64,000 bases of DNA from Trichoplax sp. H2 (Eukaryota > Placozoa > Uniplacotomia > Trichoplacea): assembly GCA_003344405.1 (NCBI GenBank), contig NOWV01000013.1:124001-188000 (forward strand), read 5' to 3'. How positions within the stretch are numbered: position 1 is the first letter of the stretch; every line of letters begins with the position of its first letter. Position numbers and translations under genes: made by a program. Shown in pieces: positions 13,501 through 27,900 of the stretch. The notes below the pieces were generated by a model. The model was not told the origin of the DNA. It ran no database searches and saw only the letters and a list, made by a program, of their open reading frames with translations.

Positions 13501-16500
13501 TAGCATTGACCGTGAAATCTTATTACAGTATCTCGCGGTAACAAGCTGTCAATGATACAGCGAATCGAATACGGCCAAATACTGTAGTTGTTAAATGATT
13601 TGGCTGTCCTTTACGAAAAGATTCAATTTTGATCGTAGATTAATCTGGTATCTTCACAGTCAAATCTTTCGTTCATTCCGTAATAAAAAGCTGTGCCATT
13701 ATACTTAAAAATCGACAATCACCATACTGCAAGTTAGGCACAATTCCTTTCAAGACACCAACAAACCGTTATCACTGAAAAAAGTTAGTAATCTCCGAAA
13801 ATATGAATAGAATGTAGCATAAGTCAATTTTCCATTGGTAGCTGCAATGACTGCTTTAGCTTTAATACAGTACCTAATAACTTTACGGTATGATGCAGAA
13901 ACGTTCAAATGCGTTATCCACAATTGTACAACACCATTAATACTGTACCTAAATGGGAAATCTTTTCCTCTTTTAAAATATCTTGGCCTTTGCTCAATCT
14001 GCCAAAATATGCCGCCGGCAAACAATTCAAAATCATACCACATATTGTGTTGACTCATTGATTGACCACGGTGATCTGTATTCCATACATAAATCAGATC
14101 TACATACAGTACAGCCACAGACGATATGCCTAATATTATTATTATCGAAATATCCAAAATATTAGTTTTTAAGACAACCGGTTGTTAAATCGAGTTATAA
14201 TATGTATTTTACTGCTATACGCATATCTATATGTACATAATGCAGTAATAGGTAATTGCTCCTATAGATCTTCATAACTAGAGTAATAAGTCGATTGAAG
14301 AGTTTTTGCCTTCGGTTTCCTTTTAGACTACTATTCCATGAAATTACTATACTCTTTTCGAAATTGTCTTAACATTATGTGCAATATCTAAGCTAGCAGG
14401 TCGTCATATTTTATTTAATCTTTTATGAGGGTATATTGTAGTCATCTAAACTTTTCGGGAAAATCGAGATTTTACTGATTGGTCAGTACAGTACTGGATA
14501 TGATATCATCCGCTAATATTGGTCAGGCCGGGTGAGCAGGCGACAGTACAGTATATTACATACAATAAAATATTCGGAGAGCCTGGTTTCAATAGCAGTT
14601 TCGTTAAATTACCAGTATATGCCTAATGCTGTTATATTATCAGGCTATAACAGTAATGTAATAATTGTTACCGGCCAACGATAGACTTTAGCCTTTGTAA
14701 AGAATTAGTTTTTAATAATGTTGTAATACATGGATTACTAGAGTAGGAAAGATCCCTTCCAATAGTTCATCTCCTATCACATCAGAAGAGGACTTTCGCT
14801 GACGTAATAAAATTCCACAATCATCCTATAGTTTTAGTTAATATCAAGTAGAAAGAAAATTCTTTGCCGCTGGCTACTTTCCGGATGTTTTTTAAAATAT
14901 CAAAATATTATTATAATACGGTCGTGTAGATGAGATTGCGTCCTTTCAATTTACGTTTTCATGGTAAATACATTAGCTTCGTCTGTTCCTTCAATTCGTC
15001 ATCAATTCAATACGATAGTCTACGAATTAAAAACGTTGTCAAGCCGTAGATAACAAATAAAAGACACCGTTAACTATGCTTTATTGTCATTTTCGGGGTT
15101 GTTATCCATTAATCATTGATATCCAACTGTAGTCTCTTAATTAAATAGAAGAGAAAATTATCTGATGATAATAGAATATAACAGAAAGAAATAGGGAATA
15201 CTCATCATAGTTTAATTCTAGGTTCCAGTAAGCTTCGCTTGATTAAACCGAAGAGAGAGATTGTTTAATGATGACAATTAAAGGTTTCAAATATCATGAC
15301 TTGAGCTTAAGTCATAAAATTACTGTACTTAATTGCGAAGACTAGTCGATGATTATAGAATAGATGTTGTTAAAAAGCATCGAATATCATCATAGAAGGT
15401 CTTAATTGTTCATGACTACAGTTTAATTAAATTTAGAACAACTATTTGATGATCATCATACAGCTAAATCCTCCTAAAAACATCAAATGCTGCGAATTGA
15501 AATTAAAGAGAATAATCTCAAAAATGACGTCAAGCACCGTTGTTTAATCGTCTGTAGGTAGAATACTTACATTCATGTATGTATTCAGATAGAGCTTGCT
15601 AGATGTAACTAACTTATTAGCCAGGACTTGCTAAAAGAAGTTTATAGCCTTTACTATTGATTATGCGGCACAAACCAATGTCCTACTCTTTCAATACGCG
15701 TTCAATTAATTCTCAAAAAACGTACTAAGTGACGCACACTGACATCGCAGTCGTAACCATACGATAATTTACTTCTTATGTGTGCTTGGACGATAGCTAA
15801 ACAAGCTTTGATTTAACTTGAAATGTAGAATTAATGCTTATAAATATTTACGAGATTGGATAAGCTTAATATTTAGAATGAATATACTTTTAAATTTAAT
15901 ACTGCATTTGATTTATCGACTGTATGTATATCTTAAGTTGGTAATTATACCTGCGATTTGGTATTTAAGTATAGAATTACAGTGTTACATTCATTCAGTA
16001 ACTTAGGTGATATAAGGCAAAGTTAACTAGCCATCAGGCATGATTTGGCATTACAATCTTAAGCTTAGATAATTAATAGTTGATAACCTATGTTTTAGAT
16101 AATAATTTTCCAAAACTATCAATTCGTATATTGAAAATTAATTTAATTAAACTGTTACTTTATTCAATTACACTCTAGTTTAAAGTTAGAGTGTAACAAT
16201 TACCCATTCACATCAGGTGGGAGGGGGGTAAAAATTTTGCTATGAACTGCTACAGCACGGAAATTAACATTGCAATTTTAAGATTTGCGAATTATCACTT
16301 TGAAATTGTACGATTTACAAATATGAGTTGGTATAATTTGCGATCGATTTCTAGTTACGAACCATCATTTGACTGTAAAAATGTTGACAGTATTTGTATT
16401 TAAAAGATCATGCAAGATAGTTATAGATAAGGGGGGTTACTTATTTTACAAATTATGAAGTTAACTGGAAATGGTGTTGTATAACTTGCCATAGATAATT

Positions 16501-19500
16501 CTAGTTTTGTCCAATAATACAGTTACTGCACTACCATAGATATTGCATAGTAGAACTGATCTCTTTATAGTGCATGATGATAATTTTTATTTTATTCGTC
16601 CACCAATTTTAGTTATTATAATTACAAGATTAGTCATATCACTTTCCCAGTCGGTGCTGACAATGATTCTTTAGCGCATAGCTATATAAATAATCACTTA
16701 ATAATTATACTGTATAGTAGATGATTACCCTGCTGGTACTGTACTGTAGCAAGATATATTTTAAATTCTACGGTATAAGGGTTTTCATTGGGCTTTTCAA
16801 CGTACTCTATGATTCGTGCAAATTGTTTACTTAAACTCCTTTCAAGGGCTGCCATGGTACATAATGCGAACTATACCACTATAGACTATCGTACTGAATT
16901 GTTGTTTATTTTTGCCAATTGCATGTGGCTACACAATAGTATATGTTATTGGTCATGTAAACGCGTATAGAAGATAATGTTATCCCACTAGGAACTCTAT
17001 AGCAGACTGAATAATATAATCAACAATTACTCTCCAGTGCAGTATGTTATGTACGTAGCGTTGCATTTTTTCTAATACATGTTGCGACTTGTTTGCACAT
17101 GTTAAAACTCCAATTTACTGTGCATGCATATCTTTATGTTTTCATCATAACTTCGAGAATTAAAATTGACCTTGTTTACGATGTACTATATAGCGTACAC
17201 TTTAATTGTCCTCCGTTTTACGTGTTTTGTAATATACTAGATTTTACGAAGTATGAGACGCTATCGCGCGATATTGATAACTACTTACGATCCAAATAGC
17301 ATGATCGAAAACCTTTATATGATGAATTGCTTTTTCTAGGTCGGAATGAATTGATTGCTCGTTATATCAAGTTGAGAACAGGCAAACATAGGTCCAGAAA
17401 ACAGGTACTTTACAAACGATAGTCAAGAATTATAACTTTAATATTGTTATGTATCGTATGATTTGAATTTAGATCTACCTTGCATCAATGCTTTTAGTTT
17501 ACTCTGTAAAAATTAAATCTTATGTATATATACAAAAGGATTTAGTAAAGTTGCATTGTTTGTTGTGCGTTCAATTTAGTATTAAAATGTTAACATCTCA
17601 GTTTAAGTAATATATGGATCTGTATATAAATCAACCCTTATTAAAGCAACATTGGATACTATTGCACGATCATCGTCAGCATCGTGTACTATTTTTTATT
17701 GCCGTGAAAAATGAGTTGATGCACGTAGGCCTTAGTAAAATGATTTTAACGCTTGCGTTACTGTAATCATACTTATTCATACATTTTTTATACCCACAAA
17801 TATCTCCTACGATTAGAACTTCTTACTCTTTTAGACCGTAATTTATTTTACAGCTTAAATTACTCACTATTTCAAAGTCTTATACAGTACTGTATAGTAT
17901 TACCATACCTTTTGTAAATTATCGCTCTTAAGTCACTTTAAAAATTTCATACTTACGTTCTCACTATAACTAAAGATGCAGTGTTTACAGAGATGGACAA
18001 GATCTTACAGTGCTATTCCGAAAATATTGTAACTAAAAGTTTTTCTATCTATTTTAACAGGTGTCTAGTCACATACAGGTCTTAGCAAGAAAAAAGGCTA
18101 GAGAAATAAAAAATAATTTAAAAACGACGGATGTATGCACTAATAATAAACGAAATATTTTTTTTTCTAGACGTAGAGAGTTTTTAAATCTTTACTATTA
18201 CTAATTATAATTGATACTATCTAGAATCCATCAAATCGAGAAATTGCTTTGCAAGCTATTGCGACTATGTCGTCAGCACAGATTGTGTCGGCATCAGCTT
18301 TGTTTAGTAATTTAGTGTCAACTAAGCCAACGTTATCAACGTCAGGCGCAAAGGCTACAGCACAGCCAGTTAATGCATCTGGCCAACAGCCCATGGAAAT
18401 TGCTGCACCATCTTCTGAACTTTATCCTAATCAAGTTTCGATGCGTATCTTTTACTAGCTAAAACGAAATGTAGACATACGATTATGTATTATTGTAGTT
18501 AAACTAATAACAACGATATATTTATTACGAGATTACTACCTTTACAAAACGGTAGCTACTACATCAAGTACTGGATATGAATTGGGAAATAACGGCAACG
18601 CTAATAATCTAAAAGTAAGTCTAGGAATTGTAGACCATTATCATATATGGATATAAAAAGACATATATTACTTAATTAGATGTGGCCTTCTAGAAATTCA
18701 AATGACGCTACGAATTTGCGGTATGTATATAATATGTCCTGACTTATAAAGATATATTCATCAATGAGAGAAAAATAACTATCGGGACATAATTGCTGCC
18801 ATCATTGTTTAATCAAGTATTTCGTTTGTTTGTAATCTGGTAACAGAAATAACCAGAAATTAATGAATATGGAGCCAGTTTGTTCATCTTCGATCAACCG
18901 GAAAACCCTTCCAGATTCTAAGGTACTTTAGAAACTGACTTCGTTTACCATTTAATATTAAAAAATAATCCAGCTTTATCCATGTGCGGTTCAGGAAGCG
19001 GTCAGATCAGCCATTAACAACGGTGGAGAATCCAACAAGTCTGGAGCAATCACCGGCCATGTACGTAACAGTGTTAGCTATCGTCTTTACAGCTGTACTT
19101 TATAATGATACCATTTAATTAAATTGCTTACAACAGAATATAAAGCTGCAAGAATTTTCTGCCTTTCTTACATCGAAAATCGAATCGGAAGTTAGTTGGA
19201 TATCTCAATTACTACAAGTAATTTCTCTTAATATCAGGATTTACAGTACTCAAAGTAATTGCATTTGATTACAGCCTCGCAAACATCATTTTGTACGTAT
19301 TGGTCAATCAAACGACTTAAAAAATATAGAGGTAAGTCCCAGTATATCAATGTAGTAAGTAATGAGCCCCTTTACATATTATAGTTTTTGTTATTAATTT
19401 ATATTATTTTATATACGCACCCTAAGATTTTCTTTAACATACTAGTCAATAGACATCCAACAAATTCTCGATAAATTTCCTGATGGTCAAAACGGATTAA

Positions 19501-20219
19501 AAGATCTATATTCTAAAGGACCTCCAGATGCGTTCTACCTGGTTAAATTTTGGGTACATTCATTCTCAGTTATCGTGAATCAATTTTGCAAACTTTAAAA
19601 TAGTTTAAGCCAATATAAAATCAATTATTTGATTAGGGCGATATGAATATAACGATTCCAGAAGAAGGGGCATTTTATGGTGTTTCCTCTTGTTATGAAA
19701 GTGAAAAGCAGATGAAGATTCTAATATCATCGAAAGTTTGCTCATTTGGTAAACAAGTAGTTGAAAAAGTTGAGGTATAGCAAACGTAATTAGTGAATTT
19801 TTTCACAATTTTCTTAAAATTGTCTTCTTTATTTTAAGATTTTCTGATACGGATATTCAATTTATGTAATTGTATTCTTAGGGTGAACATGGATCATATG
19901 AAAATGGAAAATATGTATATCAGGCTACAGATTCCCCTTGGTGCGATTATTTGATAACGTTCATAGGAAAATTACGTAGCCTTCCTGAAAAGTATATGAT
20001 GAATAGTGTCCTTGAAAATTTTACTGTATTACAGGTAAAATTTCTGCAACACAGATATTTTCTTGTGCAATTTCTCTGTATAATGTTAAAAATCATTTAT
20101 TCTAGGTTGTAATTAACCAAGAAACGAAAGAGACTTTATTATGCATCGCGTACATTTTTGAAGTATCAAGCGGTGATCATGGTACTCAACATCGTGTTTA
20201 CCGGCTTGTCATGGGATAA
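10549..20219 (+). CDS. TEAD: TEAD/Scalloped transcription factor (TEA domain, YAP/TAZ partner)
   Basis: This encodes the DNA-binding end-point of the Hippo pathway, which recruits YAP-type co-activators. Exon 1 (10549-10729) encodes an acidic, serine-rich N-terminus and the first half of the TEA domain ([20 protein letters not shown], then [15 protein letters not shown]). Exon 2 (17340-17404) adds [20 protein letters not shown] and exon 3 (18061-18132) [17 protein letters not shown]. Exons 4-8 (about 18225-19059) form a low-complexity linker rich in A, S, T, Q and N. From 19137 come the C-terminal YAP-binding domain exons: [27 protein letters not shown] (19275-19331), [53 protein letters not shown] and finally [12 protein letters not shown] before the stop. 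All junctions keep frame. The estimated size, slightly over 400 residues, matches the family. The first intron of 6.6 kb is by far the longest in the gene. Confidence 0.96.
10730..17339 (+). other. First intron of TEAD, 6.6 kb
   Basis: This long AT-rich intron splits the TEA domain at a glycine codon (donor at 10730, acceptor just before 17340). It contains many short ORFs that look like chance, the longest being 135 codons on the minus strand at 13750-14157. It also has a G-rich stretch near 16216-16228 and scattered single copies of the ACAGTACTGT-type motif (about 13390, 14490 and 16740). The first about 1.1 kb (10730-11800) is visibly less AT-rich than the rest. Long first introns of developmental regulators often hold enhancers; that is expectation, not something shown here. 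Confidence 0.7.
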
Positions 20220-21987
20220 TGGAGTAAACGCAACCTTTTCGTTTCTCCTACTAACCCGTAACAATATCGGCTTATGAACTCATTTACAGTATGTATTACT
20301 GTGATTTTACTTCTTTGTTTATTGTGCATTTTTGTCAAAAAATAATGCCCCGAATACGAGTAAAAAATATTAATTTCTTAACATGCATCTCACTAATACG
20401 ATTACTGGAACCAACTGGACAACTTGTTAAGCCGTAAAGTATGCAGTGATTAATATCGACATGTTTCGGTTTAAGAACTGCCATGGAAATCACGCCAGTT
20501 AAATTAGAGTAATACACGCTTTACTGTAATGACATATTGTGAATTTTTTATACAGTGCAGTGCGGTAAATATTGATAAGCCTTATCGTAGAAAGAATATG
20601 ATTTTGTTTTGATTTGTTGTTGTACTACAATACGTATATAGTACTCTGTATGAAAAAAAAATTAGCTGCATTTGTGCAATAACACCAGCACATCGTTAGA
20701 ACTTCGAGATTTCAAAATTACTAAATTAAGGGTTCAAAGTAACTCATCTACATCGTTCAACATTTTTTTTGTCCATTCTGACTTATTTCCGGCTTTGTTC
20801 CATAAATAAATTTGCTATCTTTTCAGGACCTTCCATTGCTGAGTGCTGATTGACGCACAAGCAGCAAAGTGTATTGTAACGTTATCATACAACCTGGTAA
20901 AATATATAAATACGTAACCACCAAATGTCGATTGTACCAGAATTTAACGAGTAATGAATAAAATAAAAAGAAAATACTTCGCGTCTTATCTCATAGCTTT
21001 ATGTTTGGTGAAAGAGGTACAGGACTGACTTATACAAATTATTTCCATGAAGATATATGAGTATATCTTATTTTAAGTCACCGTACAGAGTACAGTCAAG
21101 TTCGATAATCAGTGATTGAAATCTTACTGTAGATTTAGTAAACCATACATTTACAATGACAATTTGAAATTATATCTTTTTACAGGACCAATTTAATAAC
21201 AATCATCATCTTCAGTAGTTTTCATTAATAATATATTCAATTTTGCTAAAGATTACATACATTTTCTCAATGGGATATCTATGACCTAAATAGTACAGTA
21301 ATTTACATAATTTAGAAGCATAGCTTTTGTCATCATCACATGTATATATATACCGTTATATTAAAACCACTTCAAAATTCATCATTGTAGAGAAATAAAT
21401 ACAGTACAAAGATATTACATAGAATATTGTATAAGCAGTTAAAAGTTACATTATATACGTATGCGTATTGCATCCAATCGACAGCATATTATCACATACT
21501 GGTACAGTATCTTACGTGTATATCTTTACCATTGATGAGATTATATAAATTTCTACTTTTTATTAAGCTGAAATAATGTAAGGGTTATTATTTCGCATAA
21601 GGTTTAGCGCCAATTATTTGTAAACCTACTGGAAATTTAACAAATCTCTACTGATTAAACAGCACCATGTATAACTTTTGGTATGAAAAAGTAAAATATC
21701 AACATTTAAAAGATCTCAATTGCATTATTAAATCATTAAAGTTAGATATATCAATCTATCACGTTTCAATCAAATTTTATATTATAAATCAAATAGTACG
21801 GTTAACCTTCATAATGTAGATGATATACTCGTCGATTAATGTATGGCTTTGATGCATAATAGTCACAGATAATCATACAGTAGTACATTCTTCAAAAAAA
21901 TCTGATATAAATACATGTTGCATAACTCGTAAGCATCTCAAGATATTGTATGTTAAGCAACAAATTATCTAGGTACAGGTAATGATT
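20220..21987. other. Convergent intergenic region TEAD/WDR48
   Basis: About 1.77 kb between the stop codons of TEAD and WDR48. It holds AT-rich sequence with AATAAA-like signals (about 20800 and 20960) and no coding-like frame. No pentamer array is present. Confidence 0.6.
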
Positions 21988-24900
21988 CTAAAGTTCCGGT
22001 AGCCCATTACCACTTTCATTATCAGAATGCTCTAAAGTTTCATAATGTAAAACTAGCTGTCCTCCACCCTTCCAAAAGAAATGCTTTACAGTTCTTAAAT
22101 CTAGCACCGGATCAATTACCTATAATTAACGCATGAAAACAGCATCAACAAATTAGTGAAGTTATTTTAGAGCACATTCATATAGTTGTACTGCTGTAAG
22201 AATATCTAACCTGATCTTGGCATAAAATTCGCAGTCTATTTGCATTTGTGGGAATACCACTAGGTTCGGCACTCTTGGAATGATTCTTATTGTTATCATT
22301 TCCTTGGTTCTCTGCTTGGCTTGACTTCTCATTGCTAATAACATGTTCGATAATTTTTTGAATGCTAACATTATCGCTTGCAGTAAATTGATGTCTAGAT
22401 TAATGCAAAAAATAACAATAAATTATAAATGACACCGTATATTAAATTCTATTTAAAGCTATTACTAATCAAAGCAGTTTTAAATAATTTTAAATAACAT
22501 AAAAAAGAGTATTCTTCAATTAACGAATACCATAATATCTTTTAGTGTTACCTTTTGGCAGATTTAGCTGTGCTTATATAAGGTATTAGGTTAAATGTCA
22601 TCTTGACTAATTCTGGAATTTTATCCTAGGTATTAAATTTGATATTGTAAGTGTACAAAAAATTAAAATCGAACGATATTGCTGTAAAGTTTCAATATAC
22701 CGCAAAAACTGCATTACTAATCCAACGCGGTAAGGCCTTAACATTTTGAGATTCTTCCTGTTCATACGCTGCATCTCCGCAGCTCATCCTTATAGTCACT
22801 CGGAAAGTTTCTCCTTGCTCCGAGATAATTAATGGAGTATGCTTAGGTGCACAGAAATGCTCTTGAATGTCTTTGGTTATCTATTTCCAAACAAAGTTAT
22901 AAAAATGTAAGAGTTGACTAAAGATTATCAATAAGTAAAACTGTACAATAAAACGAGTAGCAGCGTATCTAAATTTACCTGTGCTCTAGAATTTTGAGAA
23001 TTGGCATCTGAAGAATAATAAAAAAATTATTAATATTATCATTCATAAATATAATACAATAACCATTGAGATTATATTATCCACACCTGCTTAACAGTTT
23101 ACGATGTTAGATACTATGGTATAACTACATGCTCTTTATAATCAGCACTTATCATAAATATACTACATGTCCTCTATAATCAGCAACACATTATAAAATT
23201 ATGGCAAATAATCACATTTATGTAATGACTAATGTAGTGAATCAATTCTATCATAGTGATTCAAAATTAAATAGCAAACATTGAAAAATTTTTTACCGCT
23301 GTCATTCAATGTATTATTATCTTGCAGGTGATATTTTTCAGGAAAATAATTCATTAAAGCCTTTAATGTTACACAGCCTAAATTAACTGTACGAGAAGCA
23401 ATGATAGAAAAATGTAAAGCGCCTTTAATATATGCTGTTCAACAACAAACATATCTAAAAATGATAACTCATAGGGGTATATCTATGAAATTTATTTACC
23501 TTTACAATCGCTAAAATTATCTGAATTTCCTGGTAATAAATCTTTAGCTGATATCCAAGCAGAAAAGCAATCTGACTCCTCTAGTGATATATTCAGCATC
23601 TAGAAGAACGGCAAATAGTGATATTGCGTGAATTATTAGAAATGAATACATTATAATTATCATGATAAAAGTTTCACAATACAATACATACACCAGTTTT
23701 TACATCAACAGTAAACCAATTAGGTACATAGACTAGCTGTTTACGCTTTTCAATTTCCTTTTCATAATCTATTTCTCCAAGTTCTTCAACTTTACGAGCC
23801 TTTTACAAACATAAGTCATAACTCAGTAATGCAAAATAAATTAGCCAACGCTAACTATCATGAGAGTACCAATTTACCTTCAATACATCATATAATGCAA
23901 CTGAATCATCAGTATCCTTAGTCAGTATATGTCGACGATCGTTCATTACATGATATTTAAATATACCTGAGCTACCTGCATAAACAAAACTCAGCGAGTG
24001 AATAAGATCAAACACAATATTCATTTTTCAATTATTTGGCGATACAATCTTTATCTTTGACCAACCTTTAATAGTACAATCAGAAGTCGTTTCTAGGGGT
24101 CTTGACGATGCTGACGTCCCATTTTCTGTAATTCTTGACCCCGTAGCATCCTTATCATTAATTGGCTATATAAGAAATAATATGTTGGGTAAACGATTAG
24201 AACTCAAATGTAATTAATAATATGCTGCATATTTAATATTATATTGAGAAATTACCCATCTATGAACATCCGAACTTGTAGTTGCAACCCATAATGATTT
24301 TGGTTCATCTTGAATTATCATCTGTAAAGTTAAAATTAATTAATAATACTTATACATTATAGGACAATTTGTCTATCAATTGTACCAATAAATTCATAAC
24401 TACCTTTAAAACAGGATGCTTTTCGGTACAAAATAGTGCTCCTTGAGATTGCCTCATATCCGTATAAAATACTTTACAATCGTTGCCACCGGAATAAAAG
24501 CTGGTGAAATTTTCATCAACGCAAAGAGCCCAGACACCGGCTTCATGATTTTTAAATGTTGTAATACACCTTTGTTGACCTAACGACCATAACTTAACGG
24601 AACCATCAGAACTACCAGAAAGACACTATCATATTGGAAAGAACAATATTAATTATGTACCATTGTATACATTAACCTAGTGCGGCAGACTACCTTTGTC
24701 CCATCGGCGCTTAACATTACAGTCTTTACATTATCGGTATGACCAATTAGCTTCATCATTCTACCATTTTTACGAGGATCTCTAATATCCCATACCCTTA
24801 ATGCCTGAATTTGTAAATAAATATATTGTTAACATTATCAATCGCCTGATGCCTAGTTTACTGACATAATTTTCAAAGTTATCATTAGTAATTTTTTATA

Positions 24901-27900
24901 GAGTAATTTTCAACTTTAATGTTTTCATATTATAATGAATCTTCTACTGATTTGATTGTTATTATCTGATAATACTATACCCTTTCAGTAGATCCAGTTA
25001 CTACAACGGTTCCTCCTGCGTCCATAGCAATACTATACACTGAATTTTTCTGCCCATTTAAAGGCTTGGCTAAAAAATTACATATAAAGATCGTAAGTGA
25101 GTCTCTCTAGGTGAATAATGGCTGTTAAGAAAATATCATATATTTAGTTAATGTGAGGGTACTTTACAGACTGATGTAATCAATAAAAAACACGTGAGAA
25201 TAACATAAAGTTAAATCATATAATAATGTGGTCAGTCCTAATACTCTGCTATGATAGAATAATTATATATTGCTGACTTTGTAATGATTTTCTCTTTCAA
25301 TTATCTATGACATTAATATACTTACTTTTTAATACATTATTTGACGGCGTTAAAGCTACTAAAGTAGTTACATCCCATAAATATATTTGTTTATCGAAGC
25401 CTGATGATGCGAATAAGTCTCTTTGCTTAGAATAAGCCAAAGCGCGCACATAGTCGCGATGAGTGTAGAGAGTTGATTGGCAACAGCCACGAACAGCATC
25501 CCACACCTTGACTGTGGTATCAGATGAACCTGAAATAACTATAAGATAGGAAAGAGATGATAAGTATAACATGCTCTCCATTCGATTCGAGTATAAAAGG
25601 TAGTAAATATTTAGTTAGTAAACATTATTGTTGTTTTCGAAAGTTATAACAATTTTTGCTACAATATTAATTCAGACATTTTCCATACTTGTTTTCCCGT
25701 TGTGGCATAGTACCAGATCATTTACCCAATCTGAATGATGCTCCATGGATCTGATATATGTTCCCTGGGTAGTAAGAAAAATGAAATCCTTGTTATGCTT
25801 ATTTCTATTTCTTATTATCTATCAATAGATTACGTTGCAATCAGTATCGTAAATACTGTTAAAAGAAGTGGATGTGCTATACGATATTGCAGTGTAGCGA
25901 GAATAGCTATTTCATTAGCAGGTTCAATTACTGTTGATAACTTAGAATACAAAGAAATAATAGGGTCAATGTTGTTGAAGGTCAGCAAAACTAGATTGGG
26001 TAAAGGAATATAGCGATCGAATGATAACACTATTACACAATAATAGTAATAATTTTAATCAATTCCTATCATGTAAATTTAGCTGTTAATATCTTCAGCG
26101 ACCTTAGCATATAACTTATGTTCTACACCTCAAGTTGATGGAGGTATGTATATAATTAGGGCAAAGTTATCTTGCGAACATGCCAAGATCGATTTTGTAC
26201 AAAATTTGATAGAAATAATACATAGTGCCTACGAGTATTTTAATCTTTGTGTACATGAAACTCATTTAAAAAGTAATTCAAAGTATTAGCTTTGATAAGC
26301 AGTGGATAGAAATGATCTATTCACTTAATGTAACATTTCAACTTCATACTATTCTTTCCATATTCGACTAATTTAAAAGGTAAATTCAAAGTACTAGCTT
26401 TGATATTAAGTAATAGATGAAAATAATCTATACTTTACTGTAATATTATATTCCATTTTCGTACTATTCTTTCAATGTTCGAGTAATTAAATAGCCTCCT
26501 CAAATTATTGCCTTGATAAGCAAAGGATTGCAATAATTTCTCCCCTTTTTATAATTCATCAACTTTTACATTATACTTTCTATAGTTGACCAATTTAAAA
26601 ATAGGCTGCAAATATTAACTTTGATAATAAGCAATGGATAGGAATAATCTATCCACTTGTTCTAACTTATCAACTCTTACATTATTCTTTCCATATTGGA
26701 CTAAATTAAATTGTCTATTCAATGTATTGGCTTTGATAAGTAATGGACAGAAGCAATAATGTATTTCTCTATTCTAACATGATATTCCACTATTGTATTC
26801 TTCTTTCAATATTCGACTAATTTGAAAAGGATGCTTGAACTATTGCCTTAGATAAGCAATGGATTGAACTAGTTTATCCCCTTATTATAACTAATTAACT
26901 CTTTTTATTACTCTTGCGCTATTCGACCAATTTTAAAAATAGACTCAAAAGTATTAGCTTTGATAAGTCATGAGTTGAAATAACAATTTATTGCTTTGGT
27001 ATCACTTATCAACTCTACTATTATTCTTCCATAGTTGACGAATTTAAAAGTACGTCTACTCCAATTACAGCATATTATACGCGTCTCGACAGAGATATAT
27101 AGTATTACCCTTAAATTACTCGTATGCGAATTGATAGAGTAATCATGTACTGCTTGATTACTCTATTCGTAGTACTTACTCTTGTATTATTACAAAAACT
27201 GATTACCACTCAGAAATGGGATACTATGAAAGGAAGGTATTGATGGACACGGATAAAAAGAGATGGGGAAACTATTTCATACTATAGTGTTGAAAAACAT
27301 TTACTTGCAATGACGCAATAATAGCTGTCGATCCTTGTATACCACTGGTATGTTGTTATTGAGGACTAGATTGTCGCCATCGGAAGGATTAATACGAGTA
27401 TCGTTATTGTATGATGGCAAGTAACGGATTAAAAACGTCTTTGAACCTTGTAAGTGGGTTCATTTATTTCTTGAACAAAACATGATATTAACAAACATAC
27501 GAGTCTACTGTAAGATTGTACGGGGGGGGGGGTAGGCATTGGTAGAAGACGAAGCAGCGGTCGATTCTGAAAGGCTTGATAATATGTAGTAGTCCACCTA
27601 TCAACGATAGACTTATCTAGTGGAAAACTGCTACTATGATAAAGCTAGTATGACTATTTATAAGTGGAAAAAGGGGTAATAAAGTATGTTTTCAGTCGCA
27701 CCTAAGCGATAAATTATGATTGCCTGAATGAAGGAAAAAGTGAATGCAGATACAATGATTGAAATGGTGATCCATGCGTGGCTTAATACTCCCAACTAGT
27801 ATGGAATGACATTGTATTGACGTCTGCCTCTTCTATCCTAATACTATCGCTATCCCATTGTGTACCCTATTAGTCTAGATGAACGATCCTATCGGAAAGA

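Noticed and set aside
13750-14157. 135-codon minus-strand open frame inside the TEAD intron
   Set aside because: It is the longest frame in the intron, but it shows no recognisable domain, and overlapping frames on the other strand are also open. Probably chance, though a transcript would change this.
25735-26013. 92-codon plus-strand open frame near WDR48 exon 2
   Set aside because: It overlaps the WDR48 exon antisense at its start and otherwise lies in the intron. No family resemblance.
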